Part shown: piece after piece, positions 21,601 to 29,415 of the stretch
Layout of the letters: the number at the start of each line of letters is the position of its first letter
How positions within the stretch are numbered: position 1 is the first letter of the stretch
Origin: Elysia marginata
Lineage: Eukaryota; Mollusca; Gastropoda; Plakobranchidae
Direction of reading: 5' to 3'
DNA length: 29,757 bases
Assembly: GCA_019649035.1 (NCBI GenBank)
Contig: BMAT01000636.1
Coordinates: 947,794-977,550, forward strand
Program-made: the position numbers and the translations under genes
The notes under the pieces: generated by a model
What the model saw: the letters and a program-made list of their open reading frames with translations, nothing else
Database searches by the model: none
What the model was told of the DNA's origin: nothing

Positions 21601-24473
21601 TATTGAACACTTTGTTACGTTTGTAGGTAAAACACATTTAATTGAATAATGGTAATTTTTTATTTAAATATAACTGGTAGAGGTGGTTTTAAATTTCCAA
21701 AATTTTAAGCACTGTTTCAGCTGGGATGTTTTTCAATACTTAGATATAGATTTTTTACATTGGAAACTGCTGTAATCGAATGCAAGAACTGTTTTGATTT
21801 GATAATAATAAAAGTTACAAATGTACAAATTACCCTGGTTTAAACATTATATCAGAGCTTTCTAGACATCTGCAAAATTAGATGGGGCTTTCGAGAGGCA
21901 TGCTCGCTTTTCTTACAGTATGTCAGCATAATCACATAATAGGATTACATCTGTGGAATGTGTAACTGAAAGGTCTTGTTGGGGTGTTTCACATTCCAAA
22001 CTAAAATATCTTTCCTTTATTTTACATTTATTGTAGAAATGATTTCTACCAAACATGAAAGATGAAGGCTATGACAATACTTTACCTCCAACAAAATTTT
22101 TTTTTTTTTAATGCCTGGTTTGGGCTGTGGGTTGTACTGACTCTCACTCTTAGTCTTAAGGGCTCAATAGAAGATGCAACGACTGCTCAGTTAAGAACTG
22201 TTTTTACAACATATTTCTTTTTTTTTTCACTTTAGCTACACCTTACAAGAAATGTTACAAAATATAAAAATCCTTTTCAAGTAATCTCTAAAAACAAAAG
22301 GAAGATGTACAATAATAGATTGTGTCAACTTCACAAGATGCAGGGAGCAACCAGGCAAAACCATGCATCAATCCTACAGTTACTTATCAAGTAGGCCCTA
22401 TTTGGTACAGTAGGAACTGCACTTTTAACCTCTACAGTGATCGATAAATTTTTTTATCCTAGCTTATGCATAGCCCAACATATTGCTTACTAAAATCAAC
22501 ATTGTCACAACCCGCAAAGTTTTAAGTGGATGAGTAAAACTTTGTATACACCCTTTCAAGCAATTTTGATGGACTCCTGGTTTTTCCTGGCTGCTCCTCT
22601 TTTGCATATGTGTTATGTTAATATGTATTTGTGACTTTGTCTCTCAAAGCACTTGCCATAAATAATGCTATCTCTTTCAACAACTCAACTTACTTTTCTC
22701 TTGATATACTGAAGCATATCCCGTTCCCCCTTTTGAAAATACTGGTGTTGAAACTGGAGATCATCTTTTTCTATTTTTAGTCCTCCTTGATCAATGTGTG
22801 TTACTTTCCTGAATCCATCTGAAACATCATTTTGTCATCTTTGAAACGAAAATAAAAATGTTTTCCAGTAACAGACACCCAGAGCTAAATAAGGATAGGA
22901 AATATGGAACCAACCACTAAGAAAGTTATGAACAAATATATTTACTTTAAATAAAAAAATAAAATCAACAGTGCCCATCCAATCTATACAGAACTGCATT
23001 TCTTTCAATGTTTTTTATTATCATGTTGATGAATATAATTAATATAACTGTCACATTTTTCTTATTATAATTATCATCATTGTTGTTATAAACATCATCA
23101 TAATCATTAGAGATGATTATCTAAATGAAAAATTGTGAGAAGGGGCGCTTATTGTGGAGTTGAAAATGGTGTGTCGTTTGCAGAACATGCCTAAATCTGT
23201 AGATCAATGCACTTGACCCATTAATAAAACGAAAAAGTCAAAGTTTCTAGAGATGTTACAAATGCAAATAAGTGAAAACTGTGTGCAATTTCCTGCAAAG
23301 TAAATGGCTGAAGGGAACTGCAGCCTTAACCTACAATCTTGAGGTTGCTTGAGGTTGCAATGAGACGTGACACGCAAAACCAAAAGAGCGGCTATGAATT
23401 GTTGAGTCCAAAGTTGTGGAAAATGAGGAGAAAGGGAAGTCGGTCAAAGCCTGTCAGTGTAACTTTCCACCAAATGCCATTAAAATTTCTGAAACTGACC
23501 TACCATAGATCTACGTAAGAACACAGAAAACAATATGGAGCTACCAACCCCTGATCAACTAGCTGCAGTACTTTAAAACCCTCATCCAGTATTTTTTTCC
23601 AAAAGATTTCAGAACTCTTTTAAACGAAAACAAGATCCAACACTTGGCAACAGAGCTAGAGACAAGATGTATTCATGACACCTGCATTAATTATACTTTT
23701 GCGGGTGTTGAGTCCTTGACATTTAAATTGCTCTAATTTTCAATGAAATGCTTTAAGGAAAGTTTAAAGTATAATATGAATAATGCTTCTTTTACTGATA
23801 AGGCTAGGCTCAAATTTTACAGTTTTCCTCCAATTTTCCAGATTTATACAGATATTTTAATTCAGTTATAGCTTATTTTAGTATTTAAGGATTGACATCA
23901 GTGCCCCAGTATTTAGGTAGTCATTCTAGTACTGAAATACTGAAATCAGAGCTGGTTGGCAGCTCTGCAATACAGGAGCCAGAGACATCGGATCAAAGAG
24001 AGGGAAAGAGGAATAAGAGATTGAGTAGAATAAAGGGTACATGAGAGTTCCAAAAGTGGGACTTGGGTGGAGAGGATAAGAAAAACAGTGAATAGGAGAA
24101 AAAAAATGAGATCAAACAAAAATCAAATTCAAACAGTAATAGATATTAGATAACCGTTAACAATACAGAAAGAAAAAAAATTCGATGTATATAAATGAAT
24201 TGGGTCTTCAATGTATTATGAGGAAAAAACAGGAAGGCAACCTTTGATACAACCAAGTCTTCTACTTCACTGAGTTGAGTACATCACAACTATTTATCAT
24301 TTATAATTACAACAATTTCCAAGCACAATTATCTTTACTGATGCTATGTCAGACAAGTACTTACACATGTTCAACTGTCTTATAAAACTGGCTATGTTGC
24401 TGTGCTTGAAGTACAGAGGTAATATTTCTCTAGAGAATCTTTGCTGGTCATATACATGAAAACTTGTTCCTCC
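9615..24473 (-). CDS. HSF1: Heat shock transcription factor, HSF1-type (15 exons, 5' partial)
   Basis: The gene encodes the stress-responsive transcription factor that trimerises, enters the nucleus and binds heat shock elements to induce chaperone genes. Joined minus-strand exons: 24473-24365, 22818-22694, 21522-21383, 20351-20276, 19617-19411, 18508-18401, 17964-17878, 17421-17281, 15339-15283, 15033-14692, 14106-13751, 13155-13062, 11711-11661, 10816-10750, 9673-9615. Total 2019 nt, or 672 residues plus TAA. Residues 1-78 are most of the DNA-binding domain ([20 protein letters not shown]). About 95-165 are HR-A/B ([20 protein letters not shown]). About 165-583 are a Ser/Thr/Pro-rich regulatory region. 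About 587-620 are HR-C ([15 protein letters not shown]), and the rest is an acidic activation tail. Every junction is GT-AG and frame-compatible. The N-terminal part of the DNA-binding domain is not in the window. With that piece added the protein would be clearly longer than vertebrate HSF1 (about 530 residues). Invertebrates usually have a single HSF, so the exact HSF1/2/4 assignment is inferred. Confidence 0.95.
10441..10630. repeat. Diverged intronic duplication, copy 1 (intron n-o)
   Basis: The sequence matches 10868-11075 in order: TTTTGCCAGCTTTGG, CAATTTATAGTTGC, TTTCAAGACATT, TAGAGAACTT, AAAAAATTTGAAGTATT and AGGCCAA. The offset grows from 427 to 454 bp because of small gaps. Confidence 0.8.
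10750..10816 (-). CDS. HSF1: HSF exon n: acidic segment of activation domain
   Basis: The exon is 67 nt and encodes residues 632-653 plus one base of an Asp codon: [11 protein letters not shown] then [11 protein letters not shown]. The acceptor is TTTTCAAG and the donor GTAGGC. The split codon is completed by the last exon. Two diverged copies of an intronic repeat lie on either side of this exon (10441-10630 and 10868-11075). Confidence 0.87.
10868..11075. repeat. Diverged intronic duplication, copy 2 (intron m-n)
   Basis: Second copy of the repeat at 10441-10630, on the other side of HSF exon n. It contains an extra stretch (around 10918-10950) absent from copy 1. Confidence 0.8.
11661..11711 (-). 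CDS. HSF1: HSF exon m: 17-codon exon of activation domain
   Basis: The exon is 51 nt, phase 0-0, and encodes residues 615-631: [17 protein letters not shown]. It mixes aromatic and acidic residues, typical of the HSF1 C-terminal activation domain. The acceptor is TTTTCAG and the donor GTAAGT. Its symmetric phase means skipping would keep the frame. Confidence 0.88.
12669..12686. repeat. (CA)n microsatellite
   Basis: A pure CA run of about eight to nine units lies in the intron between exons l and m. Confidence 0.9.
13031..13048. repeat. (TAA)n microsatellite
   Basis: A run of about five to six TAA units lies just downstream of the donor of HSF exon l. Confidence 0.9.
13062..13155 (-). CDS. 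HSF1: HSF exon l: HR-C heptad repeat
   Basis: The exon is 94 nt and encodes residues 583 (split) to 614. [19 protein letters not shown] then [12 protein letters not shown] matches HR-C, the C-terminal heptad repeat. In HSF1, HR-C folds back on HR-A/B to keep the monomer inactive (human pattern LDAMDSNLDNLQTML ... LLDLF). The acceptor is CTCCAG and the donor GTACAT. Joining to the next exon restores FLMELFE, as in other HSFs. An intact HR-C suggests monomer repression is retained. Confidence 0.92.
13751..14106 (-). CDS. HSF1: HSF exon k: regulatory region leading to HR-C
   Basis: The exon is 356 nt and encodes residues 465-582 plus two bases of an Ala codon. It has basic clusters near its start (NNKRQAGK ... 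SPTKKP), which could act as a bipartite nuclear localisation signal. It also has [11 protein letters not shown] and a Ser/Asn/Leu-rich stretch. The acceptor is CTCAAAG and the donor GTAAGT. The Ala codon finishes in exon l, giving PMLASEQLDLL. An open frame of this length in AT-rich DNA supports it as coding. Confidence 0.9.
14370..14590. repeat. 111-bp tandem duplication (HSF intron j-k)
   Basis: Two adjacent copies share TAGAAAAAGAAA, GAATGTTTGCTAAAATTTGA, CATCTTTTTGCCCTGAAACC and GAGTTAT. The spacing between equivalent bases is 111 bp (14391 versus 14502). It is about 90% identical by eye, with the end of the second copy diverging. Confidence 0.9.
14692..15033 (-). CDS. HSF1: HSF exon j: Ser/Thr/Pro-rich regulatory region
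   Basis: The exon is 342 nt, phase 0-0, and encodes residues 351-464. It is low-complexity and rich in Ser, Thr, Pro and Asn, with a serine run near residues 379-403. [15 protein letters not shown] (Lys415) resembles a sumoylation/phosphorylation module but is not a strict psi-K-x-E motif. It ends NSTISLLQN. The acceptor is CTTCAG and the donor GTAAGT. The composition fits the disordered regulatory domain of HSF1, where kinases tune activity. Confidence 0.9.
15283..15339 (-). CDS. HSF1: HSF exon i: 19-codon micro-exon
   Basis: The exon is 57 nt, phase 0-0, and encodes residues 332-350: [19 protein letters not shown]. The acceptor is TTTCAG and the donor is a perfect GTAAGT. It has no recognisable domain and is a candidate for alternative inclusion. 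It lies between a 1.9-kb intron holding a mariner remnant and a short 249-bp intron. Confidence 0.82.
15950..16990 (-). mobile_element. Decayed mariner/Tc1-like transposase remnant (HSF intron h-i)
   Basis: On the minus strand, 16270-16082 reads open for 62 codons. It includes [19 protein letters not shown], matching the mariner signature around the third catalytic Asp (HPPYSPDLAPSDYHLF). The typical C-terminal stretch follows ([10 protein letters not shown] ... FQVGIYSLL). Upstream, the frame is broken by stops and shifts (a piece like [10 protein letters not shown] is visible). The outer limits are guesses, based on slightly higher GC and a size near that of mariner elements. It is inactive. 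Confidence 0.75.
17281..17415 (-). repeat. Exonic 30-bp tandem repeat, 4.5 copies
   Basis: The unit GTTGTAAACAATGTCACCCC plus AAGGCCAGTT occurs four times, with a half unit after it. It lies entirely inside HSF exon h and in frame, so each unit adds ten residues. Near-identity between units suggests recent expansion by slippage or unequal exchange. Confidence 0.97.
17281..17421 (-). CDS. HSF1: HSF exon h: exonic 10-residue tandem repeat
   Basis: The exon is 141 nt, phase 0-0, and encodes residues 285-331. Almost the whole exon is a tandem repeat. After Ala-Gln, the decapeptide [10 protein letters not shown] occurs four times in a row, followed by VVSNQ. The DNA copies differ at only a few positions (AAT/AAC, GTA/GTT), so the expansion looks recent. 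Each unit carries a Thr-Pro pair. The acceptor is CTCTCAG and the donor GTAAAC. Confidence 0.85.
17878..17964 (-). CDS. HSF1: HSF exon g: regulatory region
   Basis: The exon is 87 nt, phase 0-0, and encodes residues 256-284: [16 protein letters not shown] then [13 protein letters not shown]. Two Ser/Thr-Pro pairs (SPTP) are possible proline-directed phosphorylation sites. The acceptor is TAACAG and the donor GTAAGT. No known domain is visible. I assign it because it has clean splice sites, an open frame and in-frame joins to its neighbours. Confidence 0.85.
18401..18508 (-). CDS. HSF1: HSF exon f: regulatory region with candidate SUMO site
   Basis: The exon is 108 nt, phase 0-0, and encodes residues 220-255. 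It reads [12 protein letters not shown], then [13 protein letters not shown] and [15 protein letters not shown] (Lys233) fits the SUMO consensus psi-K-x-E and is followed by acidic residues, a feature known to enhance sumoylation. The vertebrate phospho-dependent site (VKEEPPSP) is not present in that exact form. The acceptor is TTTTCAG. The donor is GTATGT after GAATCA. Confidence 0.88.
19411..19617 (-). CDS. HSF1: HSF exon e: end of HR-B and start of regulatory region
   Basis: The exon encodes residues 151-219. It starts with [13 protein letters not shown], the diagnostic end of HR-B. It continues into a Gln/Ala-rich stretch ([14 protein letters not shown]) and a short conserved-looking amphipathic piece ([14 protein letters not shown]). 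The exon is 207 nt with phase-0 edges on both sides, acceptor TTACAG and donor GTAAAT. It begins the block of exons whose lengths are all multiples of three. Confidence 0.93.
20276..20351 (-). CDS. HSF1: HSF exon d: HR-A/B coiled coil core
   Basis: The exon is 76 nt and encodes residues 125 (split) to 150. The sequence [16 protein letters not shown] followed by HKQQQIVNK is nearly identical in pattern to vertebrate HSF1 HR-A/B (ENEALWREVASLRQKH). These heptad repeats assemble the active trimer. The acceptor is AAATAG and the donor GTAGAA. Confidence 0.95.
20653..20952 (-). mobile_element. tRNA-Lys-derived SINE in HSF intron c-d
   Basis: Read on the minus strand, the head (20952 to about 20884) looks like a tRNA. 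It has an A-box-like TCAGTTGGTAGAGG, an anticodon arm CTTGG / CCAAG around CTTTTTAA, and a B-box-like GGTTTAAGCCC. The loop is a tRNA-Lys(UUU) loop with one extra T. A body of about 220 bp follows and is shared with 3445-3640. This fits a Pol III-type SINE, old and mutated. I do not recognise the family name. Confidence 0.8.
21383..21522 (-). CDS. HSF1: HSF exon c: linker and HR-A coiled coil
   Basis: The exon encodes residues 79-124 plus two bases of an Arg codon. A flexible linker ([16 protein letters not shown]) leads into [23 protein letters not shown], then MDQNLEYIK. This matches the vertebrate HSF1 pattern LLTDVxxMKGKQExMD. The acceptor is CTCTCAG. The donor reads AAAAG then GTCATT, a weak splice site. 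It is still the only choice that joins in frame to exon d to give [12 protein letters not shown], so I consider it correct. Confidence 0.93.
21818..21995. repeat. Interspersed repeat family B, copy 2 (HSF intron b-c)
   Basis: This is the second copy of the repeat at 5095-5275, same orientation, inside the 1171-bp intron between exons b and c. It is diverged by substitutions and small gaps. Confidence 0.75.
22694..22818 (-). CDS. HSF1: HSF exon b: DNA-binding domain, wing and C-terminal end
   Basis: The exon encodes residues 37-78. [13 protein letters not shown] is the end of the recognition helix and strand 3. [12 protein letters not shown] is the wing loop and strand 4, and DMLQYIKRK is the last helix running into the linker. 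The acceptor is TTTCAG and the donor GTAAGT, giving 125 nt with one split codon at its start. Two differences from human HSF1 are visible. The wing loop is about one residue shorter than the human loop. The human HPCF sequence, with redox Cys103, reads HQYF here, so that cysteine is a tyrosine (residue 63). Confidence 0.95.
23013..23118. repeat. ATC/ATT-rich imperfect trinucleotide stretch
   Basis: Irregular ATC, ATT and GTT triplets run through TTATCATCATTGTTGTTATA and ACATCATCATAATCATTAG. This is simple-sequence DNA in the intron between HSF exons a and b. Confidence 0.6.
23541..23970. repeat. Possible MITE-like element with loose inverted ends
   Basis: The left end (GAGCTACCAACCCCTGAT, 23541 on) resembles the reverse complement of the right end (GAGCTGCCAACCAGCTCTGA, ending near 23970). 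Weaker similarity continues inward for about 50 bp. No coding capacity is visible. It lies in the intron between exons a and b. Confidence 0.35.
24365..24473 (-). CDS. HSF1: HSF exon a: DNA-binding domain, helices 2-3
   Basis: The exon encodes residues 1-36 of the visible protein. It begins [10 protein letters not shown] and contains the recognition-helix region [13 protein letters not shown]. The acceptor is TTCCAG just before position 24473, and the exon starts in phase 0. The donor is GTAAGT after 24365. The last base, T, is the first base of a Tyr codon completed in the next exon, which rebuilds the family hallmark NMYGFRKV. It is the most 5' coding exon I can find. The upstream part (family pattern PAFLTKLWxLV) was sought on the minus strand up to 29757 and not found. 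Confidence 0.95.
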
Positions 24474-25159
24474 CTGGAATAAATATTTATTTATAAGCAT
24501 TTCTGTAATTAATAATTGACTACAAAATTAACACCACATTGATTGTTATATGCACTCTGTTAGTCTAAACTGTAGTAAAGCAATCAGACCTAGAGATCTA
24601 GCCTAATTTGTACACAAAGGCATTCGTGAACAGCTGCGGTCCCTTGAGACTTAGCCAGGTCGATAAAATATCAATATATCAACTACTTTAAAAGGTCAGA
24701 TAGACCACTGACCAGTGATTTAATTACTTTTATAATCAAAAAGAGATTTTTGTTTCTTTTTTTAATTATGTTTTGGCCCTTTTCTTCTTAAAATTTAAAT
24801 TGAACCATTGAAAAAAAAGCCATCTAGATACCAATATATTTCTATAAACCTGCAAAGTCTTGAGGGGCTGCAATTGCTCAAGAGTGCTGTCTTTTAGAAC
24901 TTATTGCTTGAAAACTAACATTTAATCTATATAATTTGAAATACTCAAAATTGTGATTGAACACATGTATGCCTCTATATGTATTAAGAATGATAGCATT
25001 AATTGCCACAGTTATGATTTAACAATCAACATGGGGTTAATTGCTACAGAGTAAAGACATCTAGGTTTAGATTTGGGATTTAATAGGGCAATTTGATTGG
25101 CTGCCACTGTCAGTGACCTTCATGACTCTGACCTCTCACCCAAGATTTGGCTCGTTCCT

Positions 25160-25263
25160 GCTTCGATCTCAATTTCAATCATTCTCTCTCCCTCTCTCTC
25201 TCTCTTTAGTTTTGATCTTAGCCTGGTTTCTCAATTTCATCTTCTTTTTTTCTCTCTCTCTTG
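25160..25263. repeat. CT-rich low-complexity block, two related halves
   Basis: (CT)n tracts occur at 25181-25207 and 25244-25262. Each is preceded by CTCAATTTCA (25168 and 25230), so a duplication with a period of about 62 bp is likely. On the minus strand the block is purine-rich (GA)n. Confidence 0.75.
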
Positions 25264-27347
25264 ATCGAAACCTAATCTCTTCATGAAGATTTCCGCAGAG
25301 GGGAGCCGCATTAATCTGAATAAAATATGGTTATACTTTGTGTAGAGTTCAAAGGTTTATCAAGTGATACCAATTTGTAATAATGATAATGACTGAGCAT
25401 TTCATAGTTTTGTTACAAATACAATCAATTAAAATCTGATCCCATCAAGGATTTTTCAACACTTCGGCAGCCATCGTTATTTACATTCAGTGTGTTATGA
25501 TTCACATGTTGCTGCTCCGAGGTCAGAGGTAAGAAGTTTGACCCTAGGTTTTAGGCATCAAACAAAGGAAGGCCTCTTTGTTAGCTAGATTAGATTATTA
25601 TATTGCACTTCATTTTGTCATTAATAAATTTGTTCTAAGAAACAATGTACTGTCCTTAAGAAGTTGGTTTTTTTTATAGATTGTGATACTAAGCTGGATA
25701 CATCAACAAGTTTTCAACCATAAATTCCATTATGCAAACATTTAAGTTCACGGCCTAAGGTCCTCAAATTTTCAAAATGGTGGCAATACTGTAATTTTGA
25801 AATCATGCCGTCAAAATTACAATGCTCTTTTCAACAGAACTTTATTTTAAAAATGCCTTATTTTAAATGTTGTTTTCAAATTTCATTAGATATAGGTAGC
25901 ACAATTTTTTAAAATTCATATGGGCATTTTAAATCATGTTCAAATCAGATAGATTCTATGTGAATCTCAAGTAGGCCTACACTGTTCAGTGTTAACTATG
26001 ATATATGAGAAATTGCCAAAATGTGGGGACATAGGCATATGTATCACACAAATAGCTGTAAGACAGAAAATTTTCGTAATATAGGTCCCAAACTTGGCAT
26101 AGCTATTAGTAAATGGATGCTTTAGCTGCAACAGCAGTTTAAAGGTTATAAATGGAATGTAAGCAAAGTAGTGGGCTATTAATGGCAAGAAAATGAGATT
26201 TTCTGTCTTTTCTTATCGGGTCACTTTACAATCCATTTTTATTGATTTAAATAATTAATGCAAAAAAAAATTATTTAAATCTTTTCACTTGTTTCTCTTC
26301 TTTTGAAGGGTCTTCATTGTATAAATCACAACATTTTTTTCTTCAAATTGTGTTTTGTTATTTAATAAAGTCAATGTAATTGTTGTCAACTTGTACGTTC
26401 GTATTGTCGTTATTCCCGTCCATCACTTAATTTCTTATTGATCTCCGAGGTAAGATACTATAAATGTATGAAAACACCTCAAAAGAGCCGGTATTTTATC
26501 AGTTCATCGCCGCATAGCGCTAAAGTGACCTTGGATCGGTAAACAGCCATAATCGGAGATGGTTTTTCCCCCCACCTGATTTGTCATCATTTTGTGACGT
26601 ACAAGTAATCGATGTTTGAAACAAGATACGGAACCGCATTATTCTCCAAAATGCCCGGATGAGTTTCCTTGTATACATATTCACTTCACCAATATCCGGT
26701 TTCACTTTCGCTCATTTCTCAATGGCGAAGAGAGAAAGATGTAAGTATTGTGTGTCGTCATTCGATAAAATCATGTGACCTACAAGTGATCCTTTGTTAA
26801 ATGTGACGTACAAGTGAAAGCCATGTCTTTTTCAATAGTATCTGACATTGTTTTCGTTCAAATTTTTCTTCTAGATGTAAAATATATCGGCATTACCCAA
26901 CTACAACAGCCAAATGTTAGAAGAGAACAACCGGAATTTCATAACAATGCTATTTCATTTAAAATGACGGCAAATGCTTTGTCATCATTGTGACGAACAA
27001 GTTTTTATGACATACAAGGGTAGTTTTTCTCATTGAATTCACTTACGCAGCTGTTTTCTTCAGGATTTCACCACTTTGAATCGTTTTTAATGTTTGTTTA
27101 CAATTACTTTCAACAATTTTGCACCGAGTGTATTGATTTTACCGATAAAAACAACAGTAGTTTCAAAATGACGACAGCTATGTTGACGTCATTGTTACAT
27201 ACAAGCACAAGTTCTAGGGATACAATAGATTTCAATTATCCTCTAGATGTAAAAAATAGGTCATTTGTAAAGAACTGGCACATCTTACTTGTTTTCAAAA
27301 CTCATTTAGATAATAGGCCTTTACATTAATTGTAATTCATTACAGAG

Positions 27348-27426
27348 CTAGATCTGGAGCTTGTATGTAACAGTGATGACAAATATGTTGATGACAATGA
27401 TTGTTACAAACAAGCTCTAGATCTAG
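27348..27426. repeat. Imperfect palindrome, 25-bp arms
   Basis: The left arm 27348-27372 (CTAGATCTGGAGCTTGTATG then TAACA) and right arm 27402-27426 are reverse complements with two mismatches. The loop is 29 bp. Each arm holds an inverted copy of the TRCAAG-type motif seen across this region. Confidence 0.85.
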
Positions 27427-28290
27427 GTTTAAAATTATTGCGCAGTTGTTGATAAAATCACGAAATTTAGATGGACAAAGATTTACAGTTAAAAAAAAAA
27501 AACTAAACCTAAATTGTTGCTAAATTTAGACACAGAAACAGTATTTTTCAGGAAATAAAAAGTGTTGGAGGACAACGTCTCTCTGAGCAGGGAAGGGCAT
27601 TTATCACATGTACTTGCAGATGTGCAGACCTTCTCATTTTTATACTACTAAGTAATACTAGCATATGTATTTTGGGCTTTAAAACAATTTCTATCTTTCT
27701 GCAGGACATGATGCAGGTCATAATCATAGGTTTAACTTGAACAGAATCATTCCACAAAGTGTTGACAGTGAGAAGTCTTTTATTTAACGTCCCAGTCAAC
27801 TTCAAGGTTATATCAGTGATGGTGCTGGGGACAGTTGAAAGCCTGCTGCCACACTGTGATATAAGGAGCGCTTGCATACACCAAATCCAGTCACATTATC
27901 CTGACACCAGGCCGACCAGACTTAACACTAAATCCATAACACCAGACACTAGGCTATGTCATGTTATGTAATTTTGCGCCTATTATTTTTGCGTGTGTAA
28001 ATTAAATACATGCACTTAATCGTGCTTGTATTTTTTGGTATTGATGCATGGAGAATGTAATCTACATTTAAGCAAACAAAATTTTTGACGTGGCAAAAAG
28101 AAATTTACATCTTTTTGTCTTTATTATTTTTTTTTTACCTTTTACAAGTCTTACATTGTTATTTTTCTGTCAGTGTCCATTGTAAATATTGTGAGACAGC
28201 TTGTGTATAGTCATGTCCTGATGTTATTTAAATACACCCTGAACTGATTATTTGGAGTTAATTGAAAAAAAAAAAGCTGGTGCAACTGAG

Positions 28291-29075
28291 ATCTTGCGCA
28301 CAACCGTGATGACACAAATAAAGGCGACGTACCTCAAATTATTTTTAAAACTTTAATAAAAGAATTTTGGTGGTTTGAGAGGAATGTCATCTTAAAAGAA
28401 ACTCATCTATAGGGAGAAAATCTACTTTGTTTTGGTATAAATACATTTTTCCTAATCGTTTCTGTCATCACTGTTATGTACAAGTCATTCTTGACATCAC
28501 CCTTATGTTCAAGTAAACATCAGTTTTCTTCAATATTTCCAATGCAACCTGCTAAATTGCTTTGCCACACTTGTTCTGTCGCTCAACAGCCCCAATCTGA
28601 TGCACTTAGAATTATGAATTAAGAACCTATTAATCCACAAGAATTATAACCAGAATGTCAAAGATCTTGCGCATAACCGTGATAACACAAATAAAGGACC
28701 TCAAATTATTGTGAAAACTTTAATAAAAGAGTTTTGGTGGTTTGAGAGGAATGTCATCTTGAAAGAAACACATCTATAGGGAGAAAATCTACTTTGTTTT
28801 GGTATAAAACATACTTTTTTCTTTCATCACTGTTATATGTGTGTACAAGTCATTCTTGTCATCACTGTTATGTACAAGTAAACACCAGTTTTCTTCAATA
28901 TTTCCAATGCAACCTGCTAAATTGTTTTGCCACATTTGTTCTGTTGTTCATCAGCCCTAATCTGATGCACTTAGAATAATGAATTAAGTACCTATGAATC
29001 CACAAGAATTATAATCAGTAGGCCCATGGTCTTGCGCATAACAATGATGACACAAACAATTGTCCCATTCATAGT
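28291..29075. repeat. 373-bp tandem repeat, about 2.1 copies
   Basis: Unit 1 begins at 28291 (ATCTTGCGCACAACCGTGAT), unit 2 at 28664, and a short third start lies at about 29030 (TCTTGCGCATAACAATGATG). Copies 1 and 2 are clearly alike along their full length, with a few indels. The unit includes the recurrent GTCATCACTGTTATGTACAA motif once or twice. Confidence 0.95.
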
Positions 29076-29415
29076 CCTCAAGACCTCCAATTACTAAACA
29101 CTTTATATATGATTGAAACAATTAAAGAAAAGTACCTTAAGCTGAAAAAGTACTTTAGAAGGTTTTTCTTCCCAGTTACATGTTTGGGTCTGTCATCACT
29201 GTTATGTACAAGAATTAGTCACATTTCCTAAAAAATCATATCATAGAAACCAAACAATGCATCCTATAGCTCTGATATTTCATAAACATAAGCACCATAT
29301 AACCATCATCAACATGTGAAAAAAGGAAAACAATTGAGAGAAAAAAATTTTGCTGCCCCTCTGACCCTGTTCAGTGTCCCACATTTTGGCAATATGAGCT
29401 TTACCGATCAACTGT

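Larger units (their letters stand above)
26391..29212. repeat. Dispersed GTCATCA..TGTTATGTACAAG motif cluster
   Basis: A motif of roughly 20 bp recurs at about 26582-26606, 26771-26787, 26801-26815, 26981-27001, 27007-27019, 27185-27205, 28464-28485, 28493-28514, 28825-28850, 28858-28879 and 29192-29212. Inverted copies lie at about 27360-27380 and 26391-26400. The common core is GTCATCAYTGT followed by TAYRTACAAG or TGACGTACAAG. Some copies belong to the 373-bp tandem units. Others lie outside them. Confidence 0.8.

Noticed and set aside
25125..25195. Minus-strand MIEIEIEAGTSQILG followed by a GTGAGA donor-like site
   Set aside because: No similarity to the HSF N-terminus and no way to link it to the exon at 24473, which must be preceded by the start of the DNA-binding domain.
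26520..26705. Minus-strand frame ending HLRLWLFTDPRSL, which looks a little like the HSF start TKLWxLVEDP
   Set aside because: A stop follows directly where the domain should continue, the upstream part does not match PAFL, and there is no donor at the right place. Taken as chance.
27033..27329. Plus-strand open frame of 98 codons in the motif-rich region
   Set aside because: Low-complexity composition, no recognisable domain, and it spans copies of the dispersed repeat motif.
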